Assembly (NCBI GenBank): GCA_021819085.1 | Contig: JAKASJ010000014.1 | Coordinates: 1-64,000 of the forward strand | From: Pseudomonadota bacterium | GTDB lineage: Bacteria > Pseudomonadota > Gammaproteobacteria > Acidiferrobacterales > UBA6901 | Direction of reading: 5' to 3' | Length of the DNA stretch: 64,000 nt | Part shown: piece after piece, positions 18,370-27,690 of the stretch | How the letters are laid out: each line of letters starts with the position of its first letter | Numbering within the stretch: position 1 is the first letter of the stretch | Notes under the pieces: model-generated | What the model saw: the letters and a program-made list of their open reading frames with translations, nothing else | The model's database searches: none | What the model was told of the DNA's origin: nothing | Made by a program: the position numbers and the translations under genes

Positions 18370-19835
18370 AGCGGCAGACTCCCGGAGATAAGACTTGTTG
18401 CCTGCTCGAACCAGTGTGACAGGAACAGCGGAATCGACAGGCCGAGCCACAATACCAGGGCGAGATGGATCGCCACCGGCAGCATGTTGGCCTTGACGCG
18501 GGTCTGCCCCGGCGGCGGGGTACCGTAAACCATGGGTTGCAGGTGACGGAACAGGCCGGCGAACGCGATCGCCAGACCCAGCAGCAGCGGCAGGGTCAGC
18601 CACGGCCAGGATTTCATGGTCGCGTTAAGCACCAGAAACTCGCTCATGAACACGCCGAAGGGCGGAAAGCCGGCGATTGCGAGCGTGCCGATCAGCAGAC
18701 CCCATCCGACCTGGGGCTGGGTGCGGATCAACCCGCGTATGTGCTCGATGCGCTGGGTGCCGGCGAGCTGCGAGGCGTGGCCAACGGTAACGAAGATAGA
18801 GGATTTTGTGAGTGAGTGTACGGTCATGTGCAGCAGGGCGGCAAAGGTGGCGAGTGCGCCGCCGATTCCGAAGGCGAAAGTCATGAGACCCATGTGTTCG
18901 ATCGAGGAATAGCTGTACATGCGCTTTATGTCATGCTGGCGGTGCAGGAACAGACTCGCTACCAGAAAAGACAGCAGGCCGAATCCCATCATCAGGTGCC
19001 CGGCAAGTGCCGTATGCAGCGAGCCGTCCACCAGCATCTTCACGCGCACGAGCGCATAGAGCGCGACGTTGAGCAGCAGGCCTGACAGCACCGCCGACAT
19101 CGGCGTGGGACCCTCGGAATGCGCATCCGGCAGCCAGTTGTGCAGCGGCACCAGTCCGACCTTGGTTCCATAGCCGACCAGCAGGAACACGAAGGCGATT
19201 GCCAGCACGGCCGGATCGAGCTGGGTAGCGTGGTTGTGCAGGACGCTCCACAGAAGCGTGTCGTTGCGCTGGGCGCCGAGGCGGCGCTCTGCCGCGAAGT
19301 ACAAAAGTACCGTTCCGAACAGCGCCTGGGCGATGCCGACACCGCACAGGATGAAGTATTTCCAGGCCGCTTCCACCGATTCCGGGGTGCGATACAGGCT
19401 TACCAGCAGCACCGTCGTGAGGGTAGCGGCTTCCATTGCCACCCACAGCACACCCATGTTGTTGGTCGTGAGGGCAAGCAGCATTGCGAACAGGAAGCCC
19501 TGGTACATCGAGTGATACAGCCGCATACGCGGGGGACCGACCCGTCCGCGTTCGACCTCGTGCTGCATGTAGGGCCGCGAGAAGATCGCCGTAGTCAATC
19601 CGACGAAAGCGGTCAACGCCACGAGGTAGACGTTGAAGGCGTCGATGTAGAACAGCTTGCCCGGCGACAGCTCCGGGCCGGTGCCCAGCACATTCCAGGC
19701 GAGCCATACCGAGGAGCCGAAGGTCGCGGCTGCAATTGTCACGTTGATATAGCCTGCGATGCGGTAGTTCGGCACCAGCGCGAGCAGCAGGCCGCCGGCG
19801 AGTGGCAGCCACAGTACCAGGTAGAGTGGACTCAT
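18366..19835 (-). CDS. hyfF: HyfF-like antiporter-type membrane subunit
   Basis: This 489-residue polytopic inner-membrane protein belongs to the NuoL/M/N-Mrp antiporter family, the proton-translocating type of subunit. About 13-14 hydrophobic helices are evident. The charged residues used for ion translocation are kept: the TM5 glutamate in LWVAMEAATL, the TM7 lysine in VGYGTKVGLVPLHNWLPDAH, and further Lys/His in SLTKSSIF and LLHMTVHSL. The start ATG 19835 overlaps the hyfE stop (ATGA), and its own stop overlaps the hyfG start (GTGA), so translation of E, F and G is chained. The protein is expected to pump H+ or Na+ when the Fe-S module is turned over. Confidence 0.93.
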   Translation of the reverse strand: MSPLYLVLWLPLAGGLLLALVPNYRIAGYINVTIAAATFGSSVWLAWNVLGTGPELSPGKLFYIDAFNVYLVALTAFVGLTTAIFSRPYMQHEVERGRVGPPRMRLYHSMYQGFLFAMLLALTTNNMGVLWVAMEAATLTTVLLVSLYRTPESVEAAWKYFILCGVGIAQALFGTVLLYFAAERRLGAQRNDTLLWSVLHNHATQLDPAVLAIAFVFLLVGYGTKVGLVPLHNWLPDAHSEGPTPMSAVLSGLLLNVALYALVRVKMLVDGSLHTALAGHLMMGFGLLSFLVASLFLHRQHDIKRMYSYSSIEHMGLMTFAFGIGGALATFAALLHMTVHSLTKSSIFVTVGHASQLAGTQRIEHIRGLIRTQPQVGWGLLIGTLAIAGFPPFGVFMSEFLVLNATMKSWPWLTLPLLLGLAIAFAGLFRHLQPMVYGTPPPGQTRVKANMLPVAIHLALVLWLGLSIPLFLSHWFEQATSLISGSLPL

Positions 19836-20509
19836 TCGCCTCGCTCCGACAGACGGTTCAGACGATCGACATCGAGCGAGTCGATGCTGGTGCGGATCTG
19901 GAAGAAAAACACGCCGAAAAGCACGGCCGCCACCAGGACGTCGAAGGCGACACCCAGTTCGACGATCATCGGCATGCCGTAGGTCGAGGCCACGGCCGCG
20001 AAGAACAGGCCGTTCTCGATGGACATGAATCCGATCACCTGTGCCACTGCGGTCCGGCGGCTGATCATGAGCAGCATGCCGAGCAATACGGTTGCCATGC
20101 TCACAGCGATCGTATTGCGGGTCACGAGCGTCGAAAGCTGGGCAATCGGCAGCGCTACGTAGTAGCAGAACACCACCAGCACAGCGCCGCCCAGGAGCGT
20201 GAGCGAGGGGTGGGCGACGATTTCAACGTCGTACTGGATATGGAGTCGCCGCGTCAGGCGATAAAGCATCCACGGGATCAGCAGCGCCTTGAGTCCGAAG
20301 GTGAGCAGCGCCGATATATAAAGGTGTGTATGTCCCGATACCAGCGCCACCAGCGCGGTGGTGATCGACAGCAGTGCGCCCTGCCAGGCGAAAGCGTATA
20401 TGAGCGGCTGGATGCGTGCCTGGGCGAGCATCACGAACGAGGTGAACAGCACCAGTGCGGCCGAAACCAGGATGCCCTGGCTGAAGAGGCTGAGCTCACT
20501 CAGATGCAT
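19832..20509 (-). CDS. hyfE: HyfE-like membrane subunit (NuoK-related)
   Basis: This 225-residue protein has about six to seven transmembrane helices; its C-terminal half corresponds to NuoK. The motif VIGFMSIENGLFFAA, with an intramembrane glutamate, is the NuoK/HyfE signature, and the ISALLTFGLKALLIPWML segment is typical for HyfE. It probably completes the proton path between the NuoH-like and antiporter-like subunits. It lies 52 bases after hyfC and overlaps hyfF by four bases. Length and motifs agree with the family, and nothing is missing. Confidence 0.92.
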   Translation of the reverse strand: MHLSELSLFSQGILVSAALVLFTSFVMLAQARIQPLIYAFAWQGALLSITTALVALVSGHTHLYISALLTFGLKALLIPWMLYRLTRRLHIQYDVEIVAHPSLTLLGGAVLVVFCYYVALPIAQLSTLVTRNTIAVSMATVLLGMLLMISRRTAVAQVIGFMSIENGLFFAAVASTYGMPMIVELGVAFDVLVAAVLFGVFFFQIRTSIDSLDVDRLNRLSERGE

Positions 20510-20561
20510 GGCATCGTGGCTCCCGGAATCATGGGCAGGCAGTTCCCTGGGGTGATGGTAT

Positions 20562-21521
20562 TCACAATGCGCTCTCGAGGATGACGTGCGTCAGGATCCC
20601 CAGCAGGCTCAGCACAAATGCAAACCCCAGAAACTGTGGGACCCTGAACAGGCGCATCTTGGCGAGCACGGTTTCCCACAGCGCCAGGAGCACCGCCAGG
20701 AGCGCGAGCTTCGCGGTTACCGCCACGGTGCCAAGCGCCAGACCGGGAAGCGTGAGGTGCCGGGCGATTCCCCAGGGCAGAAAGATGTTGCTGATCAGGA
20801 CTGCATAGATCATGAGTTTGATCATGCCGGCCCAGTCTATCAGCGCCAGATGGCGGGCGCCGTATTCCAGGACTGTCGCCTCGTGAAGCATGGTGAGCTC
20901 GAGATGGGTCGCCGGGTTGTCGATCGGGATGCGACCGGTCTCGGCGACGGCCACCATGGCCAGGCTGAGCAGTGCGAAAAGAAAAGACGGACGCAGCACC
21001 AGGCCGGCGTTCAGAATGTACTGGATCGCCACCGAGAGGTTGGTCGTGGAAGCGGTCATGGTGAGCGTGAATATCGCCATCAGCATGGCGGGCTCGGCGA
21101 GCGACGCGACGGTCATTTCGCGCGAGGCACCCATGCCGCCGAAGGCGGTGCCTATGTCCATGCCCGCCAGTGCCTGGAAAAAGCGCGCCAGCGCGAAAAA
21201 TCCGACCAGCACGATGACATCGGCAATGGCAGCGGTCGGCAGCGGTATCGCCACCAGCGGCACTACTGCTGCCGCCAGCAGCATGGCGCCGAACACCACG
21301 TACGGCGTCACCCGGAAGATCCAGGATGCGTCATGCGCAAGCACCAGATCCTTGGCGAAAAGCTTGGCGAGATCGCGGTACGGCTGGAGGAGCGAGGGAG
21401 CAGCCCGGTTCTGCAGATGGCATTTCAGGCGCTTGATCCAGCCAGCCAGCAGCGGCGCACCGCCGATGAACAGCAGTGTCTGAAGCGCGGCCCACAGCCA
21501 GCCGTTCAGGTTATCAGCCAT
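20562..21521 (-). CDS. hyfC: HyfC-like membrane subunit (NuoH-related)
   Basis: This eight-helix inner-membrane subunit corresponds to NuoH of complex I, which forms the coupling or quinone chamber between the Fe-S module and the pump subunits. Recognisable motifs are RAAPSLLQPYRDLAKLFAKD in the first loop, AGMDIGTAFGGMGASREM, and AETGRIPIDNPATHLELTM with the acidic residues of the coupling path. The true start is ATG 21521 (319 aa), which overlaps the end of hyfB by 16 bases. The track begins far upstream inside hyfB and is wrong there. No strong Shine-Dalgarno is visible, so translation is likely coupled to hyfB. Confidence 0.92.
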   Translation of the reverse strand: MADNLNGWLWAALQTLLFIGGAPLLAGWIKRLKCHLQNRAAPSLLQPYRDLAKLFAKDLVLAHDASWIFRVTPYVVFGAMLLAAAVVPLVAIPLPTAAIADVIVLVGFFALARFFQALAGMDIGTAFGGMGASREMTVASLAEPAMLMAIFTLTMTASTTNLSVAIQYILNAGLVLRPSFLFALLSLAMVAVAETGRIPIDNPATHLELTMLHEATVLEYGARHLALIDWAGMIKLMIYAVLISNIFLPWGIARHLTLPGLALGTVAVTAKLALLAVLLALWETVLAKMRLFRVPQFLGFAFVLSLLGILTHVILESAL

Positions 21522-23566
21522 AGCAGCAGCAGCAGGGTGAAGAAAGAATAGGCGAGGTAGATGCGTATGCTGCCAGTCTGTATGCGGCCGACGCGCCGCG
21601 CTGCCGCGAGCACCAGACGGCCGATGGGCAGGTAGACGGCGGACCATGACCAGTCCGCGACATGCAGGTGATGGCGCATGCTGGTGTAACGGGCCGCAGA
21701 GGTCTGGACCTTGTCGACGTGCTCGTCGATCTGCCATACCGGCGCGAACACCCGGCGAATCGGTTGTGCGAACGCAGTTGAAGTGTATTGCATGCGCGCG
21801 TTCAGTCCGCCGAAGCCGCAGTCCCAGGGGTCGCTGCGCCGCGCGCTGCGGGCGCGGCGATGCAGAAGCAGGTAGCCGGCGAGGAAAGTGAACGCCATGG
21901 CGGCGACAACGAGCGGTGCGGAATACGAGGCCACGTGCGGCGAGACCGGCGTCAGCCACAGCCAGCCGCGCACCGTGGCCCCCGCCGGGCTGAGGTGCAG
22001 CAGACCCTGCGTGATCGGGCTGATCAGGCGGATTACCAGCGTGGGCACTACGCCCAGCACCACGCACAGCAGCGCCAGCAGCCCCATTCCGGCGCGCATT
22101 CCCAGACCGACTTCGCGGGCGTGCGCCACGTGGCGCGTGCGCGGCTGGCCGAGGAACGCCACCCCGTAGACCTTGACGAACGTGGCGGCCGCCAGCGCCG
22201 TGGTCAGCGCCAGCAGCGCTGCAGCGATCGGAATGATGGAGCGCAGCACGCCGCTCGAGAGCGCCGGTACCTGCAGCGCGGCCTGCAGCGTCAGCCATTC
22301 CGAGACGAAGCCGTTGAAGGGGGGCAGGGCGGCGATGCTGAAACAGCCGATGAGCATGAAGAACGCAGTGACCGGCATGCGCCGGATCAGGCCGCCGAGG
22401 CGGTCGAGATCGCGCTCGTGGGTGCGGTAGAGCACCGCCCCGGCGCCGAGGAACAGCAGGGTCTTGAATACGGCGTGATTCAGGCTGTGATACAGGGCGG
22501 CGAGCAGTGCTACGGCGCCGAGGACAGGATGACCGGTGCCGATGAAGATCATGCCCAGGCCAAGGCCCATGAGGATGATTCCGATGTTCTCGACGGAGGA
22601 ATAGGCGAGCAGCCGCTTGAGGTCATTCTGCATGAGTGCATACAGGACGCCGAGCACAGCGGTGGCGGTGCCGATCGCCAGGGTCGTCAGGCCCCAGGAC
22701 CACTGGGGGTGGCCGAGCAGATCGAATACGAAGCGGATGAGTCCGTAGATCGCTACCTTGAGCATTACTCCGCTCATCAGCGCAGAGATATGGGACGGAG
22801 CTGCCGGATGTGCCTCGGGCAGCCATACGTGCAGCGGCACCATGCCGGCCTTCATGCCGAATCCGAACAGCGCCAGCACGAACGCAAGCGATGCCCAGGC
22901 CGGTGACAGGTGCGCCGCGCGCATTGCATCGAAGGTGAAATTGCCGCCGAATCCCGCGAGCACGCCAAAGGCAAGCAGGATCACGAGTGCGCCGATTTCG
23001 GCGAGCAGCAGGTAAAGGAAGGCGGCGTGACGGTTGGCCGGATTGTCATGCTGATAGGCGACCAGCAGGTAGCTTGACACCGACATCAGTTCCCACGCGA
23101 TCATGAACACAAAGGCGTCGTCGGCCAGCAGTACCGCTAGCATGCCGGCGACGAATATGCCAGTGAACAGCCCGAGTGCAGCCAGTGAATTGCGTGCCTG
23201 CGGTTCGCTGGCGTCCGGCGTCGCTTGGTGCGCATGCCTGTCCCGCTCGTACTCGCGCACGTAGCCGGGTCCGTAGAGGCTGACTGCAATCACGGCGATG
23301 CCGACTATCGCCATGAAAAATCCGGAGAGCGGATCCAGGCGCAGGTGCCAGTTGAGCCAGGGCAATCCGAAGGGAAGCTGCGCGGTGGTGCGGGTGCCCG
23401 TCAGCAGTGCCCAGCCGCCGGCAGCCACTGCGGTCACGCCGGCAATACCGAGGATGCTGAACGAGCCTGCACGCAGCGCAGCGGGAAACCGGTCTGCGGC
23501 CAGGGCCACTACGCCCGACAGCAGCGCACCTGCCACCGCTACGTACGCGAGTATGAGAGGCGACAA
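21506..23566 (-). CDS. hyfB: HyfB-like antiporter-type membrane subunit (NuoL-related)
   Basis: This is the first gene of the operon: a 686-residue polytopic protein of the NuoL/HyfB family. Key residues are conserved: the TM5 glutamate in FMIAWELMSVSSYLL, the TM7 lysine in GFGMKAGMVPLHVWLPEAH, the broken-helix region NDLKRLLAYSSVENIG and SLNHAVFKTLLFLGAGAV. The C-terminal region contains DPWDCGFGGLNARMQYTST and ends in a final hydrophobic helix, as in HyfB. ATG 23566 is preceded by GAGGA. With hyfF it gives the complex two antiporter-like pump modules. No ferredoxin-like HyfA/HyfH subunit and no maturation genes are found nearby. Confidence 0.94.
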   Translation of the reverse strand: MSPLILAYVAVAGALLSGVVALAADRFPAALRAGSFSILGIAGVTAVAAGGWALLTGTRTTAQLPFGLPWLNWHLRLDPLSGFFMAIVGIAVIAVSLYGPGYVREYERDRHAHQATPDASEPQARNSLAALGLFTGIFVAGMLAVLLADDAFVFMIAWELMSVSSYLLVAYQHDNPANRHAAFLYLLLAEIGALVILLAFGVLAGFGGNFTFDAMRAAHLSPAWASLAFVLALFGFGMKAGMVPLHVWLPEAHPAAPSHISALMSGVMLKVAIYGLIRFVFDLLGHPQWSWGLTTLAIGTATAVLGVLYALMQNDLKRLLAYSSVENIGIILMGLGLGMIFIGTGHPVLGAVALLAALYHSLNHAVFKTLLFLGAGAVLYRTHERDLDRLGGLIRRMPVTAFFMLIGCFSIAALPPFNGFVSEWLTLQAALQVPALSSGVLRSIIPIAAALLALTTALAAATFVKVYGVAFLGQPRTRHVAHAREVGLGMRAGMGLLALLCVVLGVVPTLVIRLISPITQGLLHLSPAGATVRGWLWLTPVSPHVASYSAPLVVAAMAFTFLAGYLLLHRRARSARRSDPWDCGFGGLNARMQYTSTAFAQPIRRVFAPVWQIDEHVDKVQTSAARYTSMRHHLHVADWSWSAVYLPIGRLVLAAARRVGRIQTGSIRIYLAYSFFTLLLLLWLIT

Positions 23567-23850
23567 CTCAGCCCGTCCTCAACGCCGACCGGGCAGTGCA
23601 CACATGGTGACAGGGATGAACCGTAGCTGCCTCGTTCTTTTTTCGTGATGTGGATTCCGCCGCCTGGCCACACGTCGGCCAGCATGTCCTGTCAGGCAGA
23701 CTCCTGCCAGCGGAACGGATGCTAAGGCGCTGGCGTCGAAAATTCAAGAGTGATCTGCGACCGCCGCGCATTGCGCCAGGGGCAGCGTGGATCGGAGAGG
23801 TGCGGCAACCGCGTGCATGCCGGGCGCCGCAGGACGAAGCGCGGCCCGGT

Positions 23851-25140
23851 TCAAGCACCGGCGCCGGTGTCGGCAGCGACCTTTGGTGCCTTCGGACGTA
23901 TACGCGCCAGCTGCACGGCAGTGCCGCGCGTACGCACGATCTCTACCTGGTAGCCCTCCAGGGCCAGACTGGTGCCCGGCTGGGGGATGTCCTCGAGGTA
24001 CTCGGTGATGAGTCCGTTGAGGGTTTTGGGGCCGGTGATAGGCAAATCCCATTCGAGCCGCCGGTTGAGGTCGCGCAGGGTAATGCTGCCGCTGACCATA
24101 TAGCTGCCGTCGTCCTGGGGCTGAATCTCATCGATGACACCCGGTGCCGGGGTCGCGAACTCGCCGACGATCTCTTCCAGGATTTCGTGCAGCGATACGA
24201 GCCCCACGAGATCCCCGTACTCGTCGACCACCAGGGCGATGCGCCGCTGTGCTTCGCGGAAGTTGAGCAGCTGTCTTCCGAGCGAGGTTCCTTCCGGCAC
24301 GAAATAGGGTGCCTCCAGGATCTTCTCCAGGTTTTCACGCCCGAACGCCCCCGAGCGCATTAGGAGCAGCACCTTGCGCACATGCACGATGCCCACGATG
24401 TTGTCGAGGCTGCCACGGCAGACCGGCAGGCGCGAATAGTGGCTGGTGGCGATGCTTGTCAAAATGCGTTCCCAGTCGGAATCGAGATCGATCATTTCGA
24501 TCTCGCCGCGCGGCACCATCACATCCTCCACGGTCATATTCTCCAGATCGAGGACAGCGAGCAGCATCTGCTGATGGCTTTGCGGCATGAACGTACCGGC
24601 TTCCCGAACCACCGTGCGCAGCTCCTCGGTGCTGATCTGGTCGGCGGTCCTGCCGTGGATTGCGACGCCAAGAATCCGCAGCAGTCCGTTGGCCATGACA
24701 TTCACCAGCCACACCAGCGGCGACAGCAGTTTCAGCAGAAAGCCGAGCACGTAGGCAACCGGAAACGCGACGCGCTCGGGATAGAGCGCCGCAACGGTCT
24801 TGGGGGCCACCTCGGCAAAGACCAGCACTACCAGGGTCAGCAGGCCGGTGGCGATGCCGATGGCCGGCGTGCCGTACAGGTTCAGGGCCAGAAGCGTCGC
24901 CACGGAAGAAGCGGCGATATTGGCGAAATTGTTCCCGAGCAGTATCACGCCCAGCAGGCGGTCCGGGCGCTCGAGCAGTCGCGACGCGATACGTGCCGCA
25001 CGGTGGCCAGAGCTGGCGAGGTGGCGCAGTCGGTAGCGGTTCAGGGTCATCATCCCGATCTCCGCGGCGGAAAAAAACGCCGAGAGGAGGATCAGGAACA
25101 CCAGAACCGCAAGCAATACGCCAGTATGGGGATCGTCCAA
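23851..25140 (-). CDS. corB: CorB/CNNM-type transporter with CBS pair (hemolysin-related)
   Basis: This is a membrane protein of the CNNM/CorB family, implicated in Mg2+ (or Co2+) efflux. The order is an N-terminal CNNM transmembrane domain (about residues 5-190; LSAFFSAAEIGMMTLNRYRL and the helix with FAEVAPKTVAALYPERVAF), a CBS pair (about 195-330; VMVPRGEIEMIDLDSDW, LVVDEYGDLVGLVSL) and a C-terminal CorC/HlyC domain (about 345-425; YMVSGSITLRDLNRRLEW). Starting at TTG 25140 gives 429 aa and aligns with the E. coli CorB N-terminus; the track's GTG 25203 would add 21 residues. It follows the cytochrome assembly gene by 96 bases and precedes hyfB by 284 bases. Confidence 0.92.
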   Translation of the reverse strand: MDDPHTGVLLAVLVFLILLSAFFSAAEIGMMTLNRYRLRHLASSGHRAARIASRLLERPDRLLGVILLGNNFANIAASSVATLLALNLYGTPAIGIATGLLTLVVLVFAEVAPKTVAALYPERVAFPVAYVLGFLLKLLSPLVWLVNVMANGLLRILGVAIHGRTADQISTEELRTVVREAGTFMPQSHQQMLLAVLDLENMTVEDVMVPRGEIEMIDLDSDWERILTSIATSHYSRLPVCRGSLDNIVGIVHVRKVLLLMRSGAFGRENLEKILEAPYFVPEGTSLGRQLLNFREAQRRIALVVDEYGDLVGLVSLHEILEEIVGEFATPAPGVIDEIQPQDDGSYMVSGSITLRDLNRRLEWDLPITGPKTLNGLITEYLEDIPQPGTSLALEGYQVEIVRTRGTAVQLARIRPKAPKVAADTGAGA

Positions 25141-25236
25141 TTGGTCATCTCGGATTTTCTGCGGCCCGGCGGCTTCAATACGCCCGCCGACGGGCCAGAA
25201 CACAACGCCAGCTCATGGTGCAGCTGCGATGCCTGC

Positions 25237-26040
25237 TCAGCGGCGCAGGAGGATTTCCAGCGCGAATTTGCTGCCGAAATACGCGAAGGCAAGAAGCGTG
25301 AACCCGCCCAGCGTCCAGCGGATCGCGGTGCGGCCACGCCAGCCGAAGCGCCAGCGTCCGGCGAGCAGCACGGCAAACACTACCCAGGCAATTATCGACA
25401 ATACTATATGATCAGTGAATTCCAGTGGCTTGTTGAACAGCTGCTCCGAGAAGAATACGCCGCTGATCACGGTCAGTGTGAGCAGTACGAAGCCGAGCGT
25501 GATCATCTGGAACATGAGATTTTCCATGGTCTCGAGTGGCGGCAGCGCGCGCAGGAACCGGCTCGGCTGGCGGCGATGACGAAGATGGCTCTCGACACAG
25601 GCAAGCATCAGGCTCTGGACCACGGCGATGCTGAGAAGACTGTAGGCGAGCAACGAAATCACGATGTGCACCGACTGCATGGGCGTGACCGTGACGATGA
25701 GAAGGTGGCCGCGCGGCGTCAGCCAGTCGACCAAGACGGTCGCGGCCGCTACCGGCATGATAAGGATGCCGAGGCTTTCGATGGGGCGGGTGATGCTGGC
25801 GATCAGAAACAGCACTGCGATTGCCCAGGCGATCAGCGAGATGGCGTTGACCAGGCCGACATTCAGGCCTCCCTCGTGCAGCATGCCGGTGTACAGGACC
25901 GCGGCATGCGCCGCGACCGCGCCCACTGCCAGTGCGTAGATGCCGAGGCGGGCCGGGCCGCGGGCCGCCTCAGGACGGCCCAGGCCGAGCCACAGCAGAG
26001 CGCCGACGCACAGATACAGCACAGCCGCTAGCAAATTCAT
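25237..26040 (-). CDS. CcsA/YpjD-type cytochrome c assembly protein
   Basis: This inner-membrane protein of 267 aa has about eight transmembrane helices and belongs to the CcmC/CcsA/HemX superfamily (E. coli YpjD-like). It has the conserved histidine-containing segment QSVHIVISLLAYSLLSIA and the ITLGFVLLTLTVISGVFF helix near the C-terminus. The larger CcsA proteins handle heme for cytochrome c maturation. The short YpjD-type relative next to ffh is widespread in Gammaproteobacteria, but its exact role is uncertain. The gene is divergent from ffh, with a 294-base shared upstream region containing an AT-rich block. Confidence 0.88.
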   Translation of the reverse strand: MNLLAAVLYLCVGALLWLGLGRPEAARGPARLGIYALAVGAVAAHAAVLYTGMLHEGGLNVGLVNAISLIAWAIAVLFLIASITRPIESLGILIMPVAAATVLVDWLTPRGHLLIVTVTPMQSVHIVISLLAYSLLSIAVVQSLMLACVESHLRHRRQPSRFLRALPPLETMENLMFQMITLGFVLLTLTVISGVFFSEQLFNKPLEFTDHIVLSIIAWVVFAVLLAGRWRFGWRGRTAIRWTLGGFTLLAFAYFGSKFALEILLRR

Positions 26041-26334
26041 TGTTTAATTGGTCATAATGTAATTATTTAGGCCGAATGATGGCACAGCTTACGCCGCCAA
26101 TGAAGAGGACGGCAGCAAACACTGGCGGATTGCGTGTTGCCGCGGACGGAGAAACGCCGCTGCCGGGCGGGCGCCCGGAACCGCGTCGTGCATCGTGGCA
26201 TCCGTGCGCGCCGGGCGCTTTGCTGGCATTATTCGTGCGTATTTCGCAGCCAAGACCGTCGCAGACGCCATGCCGGCCAAGGCAAATCCGGGCGGCGGCT
26301 ACGGCACAATCGATCGACAAACAGGTAGCAGACC
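26041..26334. promoter_or_regulatory. Divergent control region between ypjD-like gene and ffh
   Basis: The 35 bases next to the minus-strand gene are strikingly AT-rich (TTTAATTGGTCATAATGTAA region, 26041-26072) in otherwise GC-rich DNA. They contain hexamers such as CATAAT and, on the other strand, CATTAT and TACATT, that could serve as -10 boxes in either direction. A further CATTATT lies near 26227, closer to ffh. I could not assign a unique promoter pair. No ORF here looks real. Confidence 0.4.
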
Positions 26335-27690
26335 ATGTTCGATAATCTGAGCGGGCGGCTGCAGCAGGTTCTGAAGAAACTGCGCGGCGAGGGGCGGCTG
26401 ACCGAGGAGAACATCAGCGAGGCCCTGCGCGAAGTGCGCATGGCATTGCTCGAGGCAGACGTGGCTCTGCCGGTGGTAAAGTCCTTTATCGAGGACGTGC
26501 GTTCACGTGCCGTCGGCAAGGAGGTGCTCACCAGCCTGACTCCCGGCCAGGCCGTGATCAAGGTCGTGTACGACGCGCTGGTGGCGCTCATGGGGGAGGC
26601 GAACGACCGTCTCCATCTGGCAACACGGCCGCCGGCGGTGATCCTGATTGCGGGACTGCAGGGCTCCGGAAAAACCACCACGGTCGCGAAGCTCGCGCGT
26701 TTCCTGCGCGAGCGCGAGCACAAGTCAGTGATGGTTGCGAGCGCCGACGTCTACCGGCCGGCAGCCATCGAGCAGCTCAAGGTGCTCGCAGGCACGGTCG
26801 GCGCCGCGTTCTTTCCAAGCACGGCACAGCAGAAGCCGGTTGACATCGCGCGTGCGGCCGTGGAGCAGGCACGCAGATCGGGTTCGGATGTGGTCATCAT
26901 CGACAGTGCCGGACGCCTGCATGTCGACCGCGAGATGATGGACGAGATCCGTGCGATCCACGCCGCGGTCGATCCGATAGAAACGCTGTTCATCGTCGAC
27001 AGCATGACCGGACAGGATGCCGTCAACACCGCCCAGAGCTTCAACGAGGCGCTGCCCCTGACCGGCGTGATCCTGACCAAGGCCGATGGCGATGCGCGTG
27101 GCGGCGCAGCGCTGTCCGTGCGGCGTGTCACCGGCAAGCCTATCAAGTTCCTCGGGGTCGGCGAGAAGACCGAGGCGCTCGAGCCGTTCTATCCGGATCG
27201 CATGGCTTCGCGCATTTTGGGTATGGGCGATGTGCTGAGTCTCGTCGAGCAGGCCCAGCAGTCGGTGGACCAGGAACAGGCGCGCAAGCTCGCACAGAAG
27301 ATCAGCAAGGGCAAGGGTTTCGACCTGGAGGATTTTCGCGACCAGCTCCAGCAGATGGAAAAAATGGGCGGTATTGCAAGTCTCATGGACAAGCTTCCGG
27401 GAACGGCCGGCATCCCCGAGGCCGCCAAGGCGCAAATGGACGACAGGCAGACACGGCGTCTTATTGCGATTATAAATTCCATGACGCCTCAGGAGCGGCG
27501 GTTTCCGGACATCATCCGCGGTTCGCGCAAGCGCCGGATTTCCGCCGGTTCGGGCACGCAGGTGCAGGAGATCAACCGGCTGCTGAAGCAGTTCGGCGAG
27601 ATGCAGAAGATGATGAAGCGTCTTGGCAAAGGGGGGCTTGGCAAGATGATGCGGGACATGAGAGGAAAGCTGCCGGGGCTTCCGTTCTGA
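26335..27690 (+). CDS. ffh: Signal recognition particle protein Ffh
   Basis: Ffh is the SRP54 homologue. It binds 4.5S RNA and signal sequences of nascent membrane proteins and, with FtsY, delivers ribosomes to the Sec translocon. The order is the N domain (1-85), the G domain (86-295) with G1 GLQGSGKTTT, RPAAIEQL, DSAGRLHVD (usual form DTAGR) and TKADGDARGGAALS, then the methionine-rich M domain with the RNA-binding stretch SRKRRISAGSGTQVQEINRL. The 451-residue length is normal. The common downstream neighbour rpsP is absent; a 353-base gap and rsd follow instead. Identification is certain. Confidence 0.97.
   Translation: MFDNLSGRLQQVLKKLRGEGRLTEENISEALREVRMALLEADVALPVVKSFIEDVRSRAVGKEVLTSLTPGQAVIKVVYDALVALMGEANDRLHLATRPPAVILIAGLQGSGKTTTVAKLARFLREREHKSVMVASADVYRPAAIEQLKVLAGTVGAAFFPSTAQQKPVDIARAAVEQARRSGSDVVIIDSAGRLHVDREMMDEIRAIHAAVDPIETLFIVDSMTGQDAVNTAQSFNEALPLTGVILTKADGDARGGAALSVRRVTGKPIKFLGVGEKTEALEPFYPDRMASRILGMGDVLSLVEQAQQSVDQEQARKLAQKISKGKGFDLEDFRDQLQQMEKMGGIASLMDKLPGTAGIPEAAKAQMDDRQTRRLIAIINSMTPQERRFPDIIRGSRKRRISAGSGTQVQEINRLLKQFGEMQKMMKRLGKGGLGKMMRDMRGKLPGLPF

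Noticed and set aside
16159-23566. Inorganic carbon pump of the DAB type (DabA/DabB)
   Set aside because: NuoL-like subunits are present, but no DUF2309 (DabA) gene is found. The HyfC/E/G/I subunits identify a complex I-like assembly instead.
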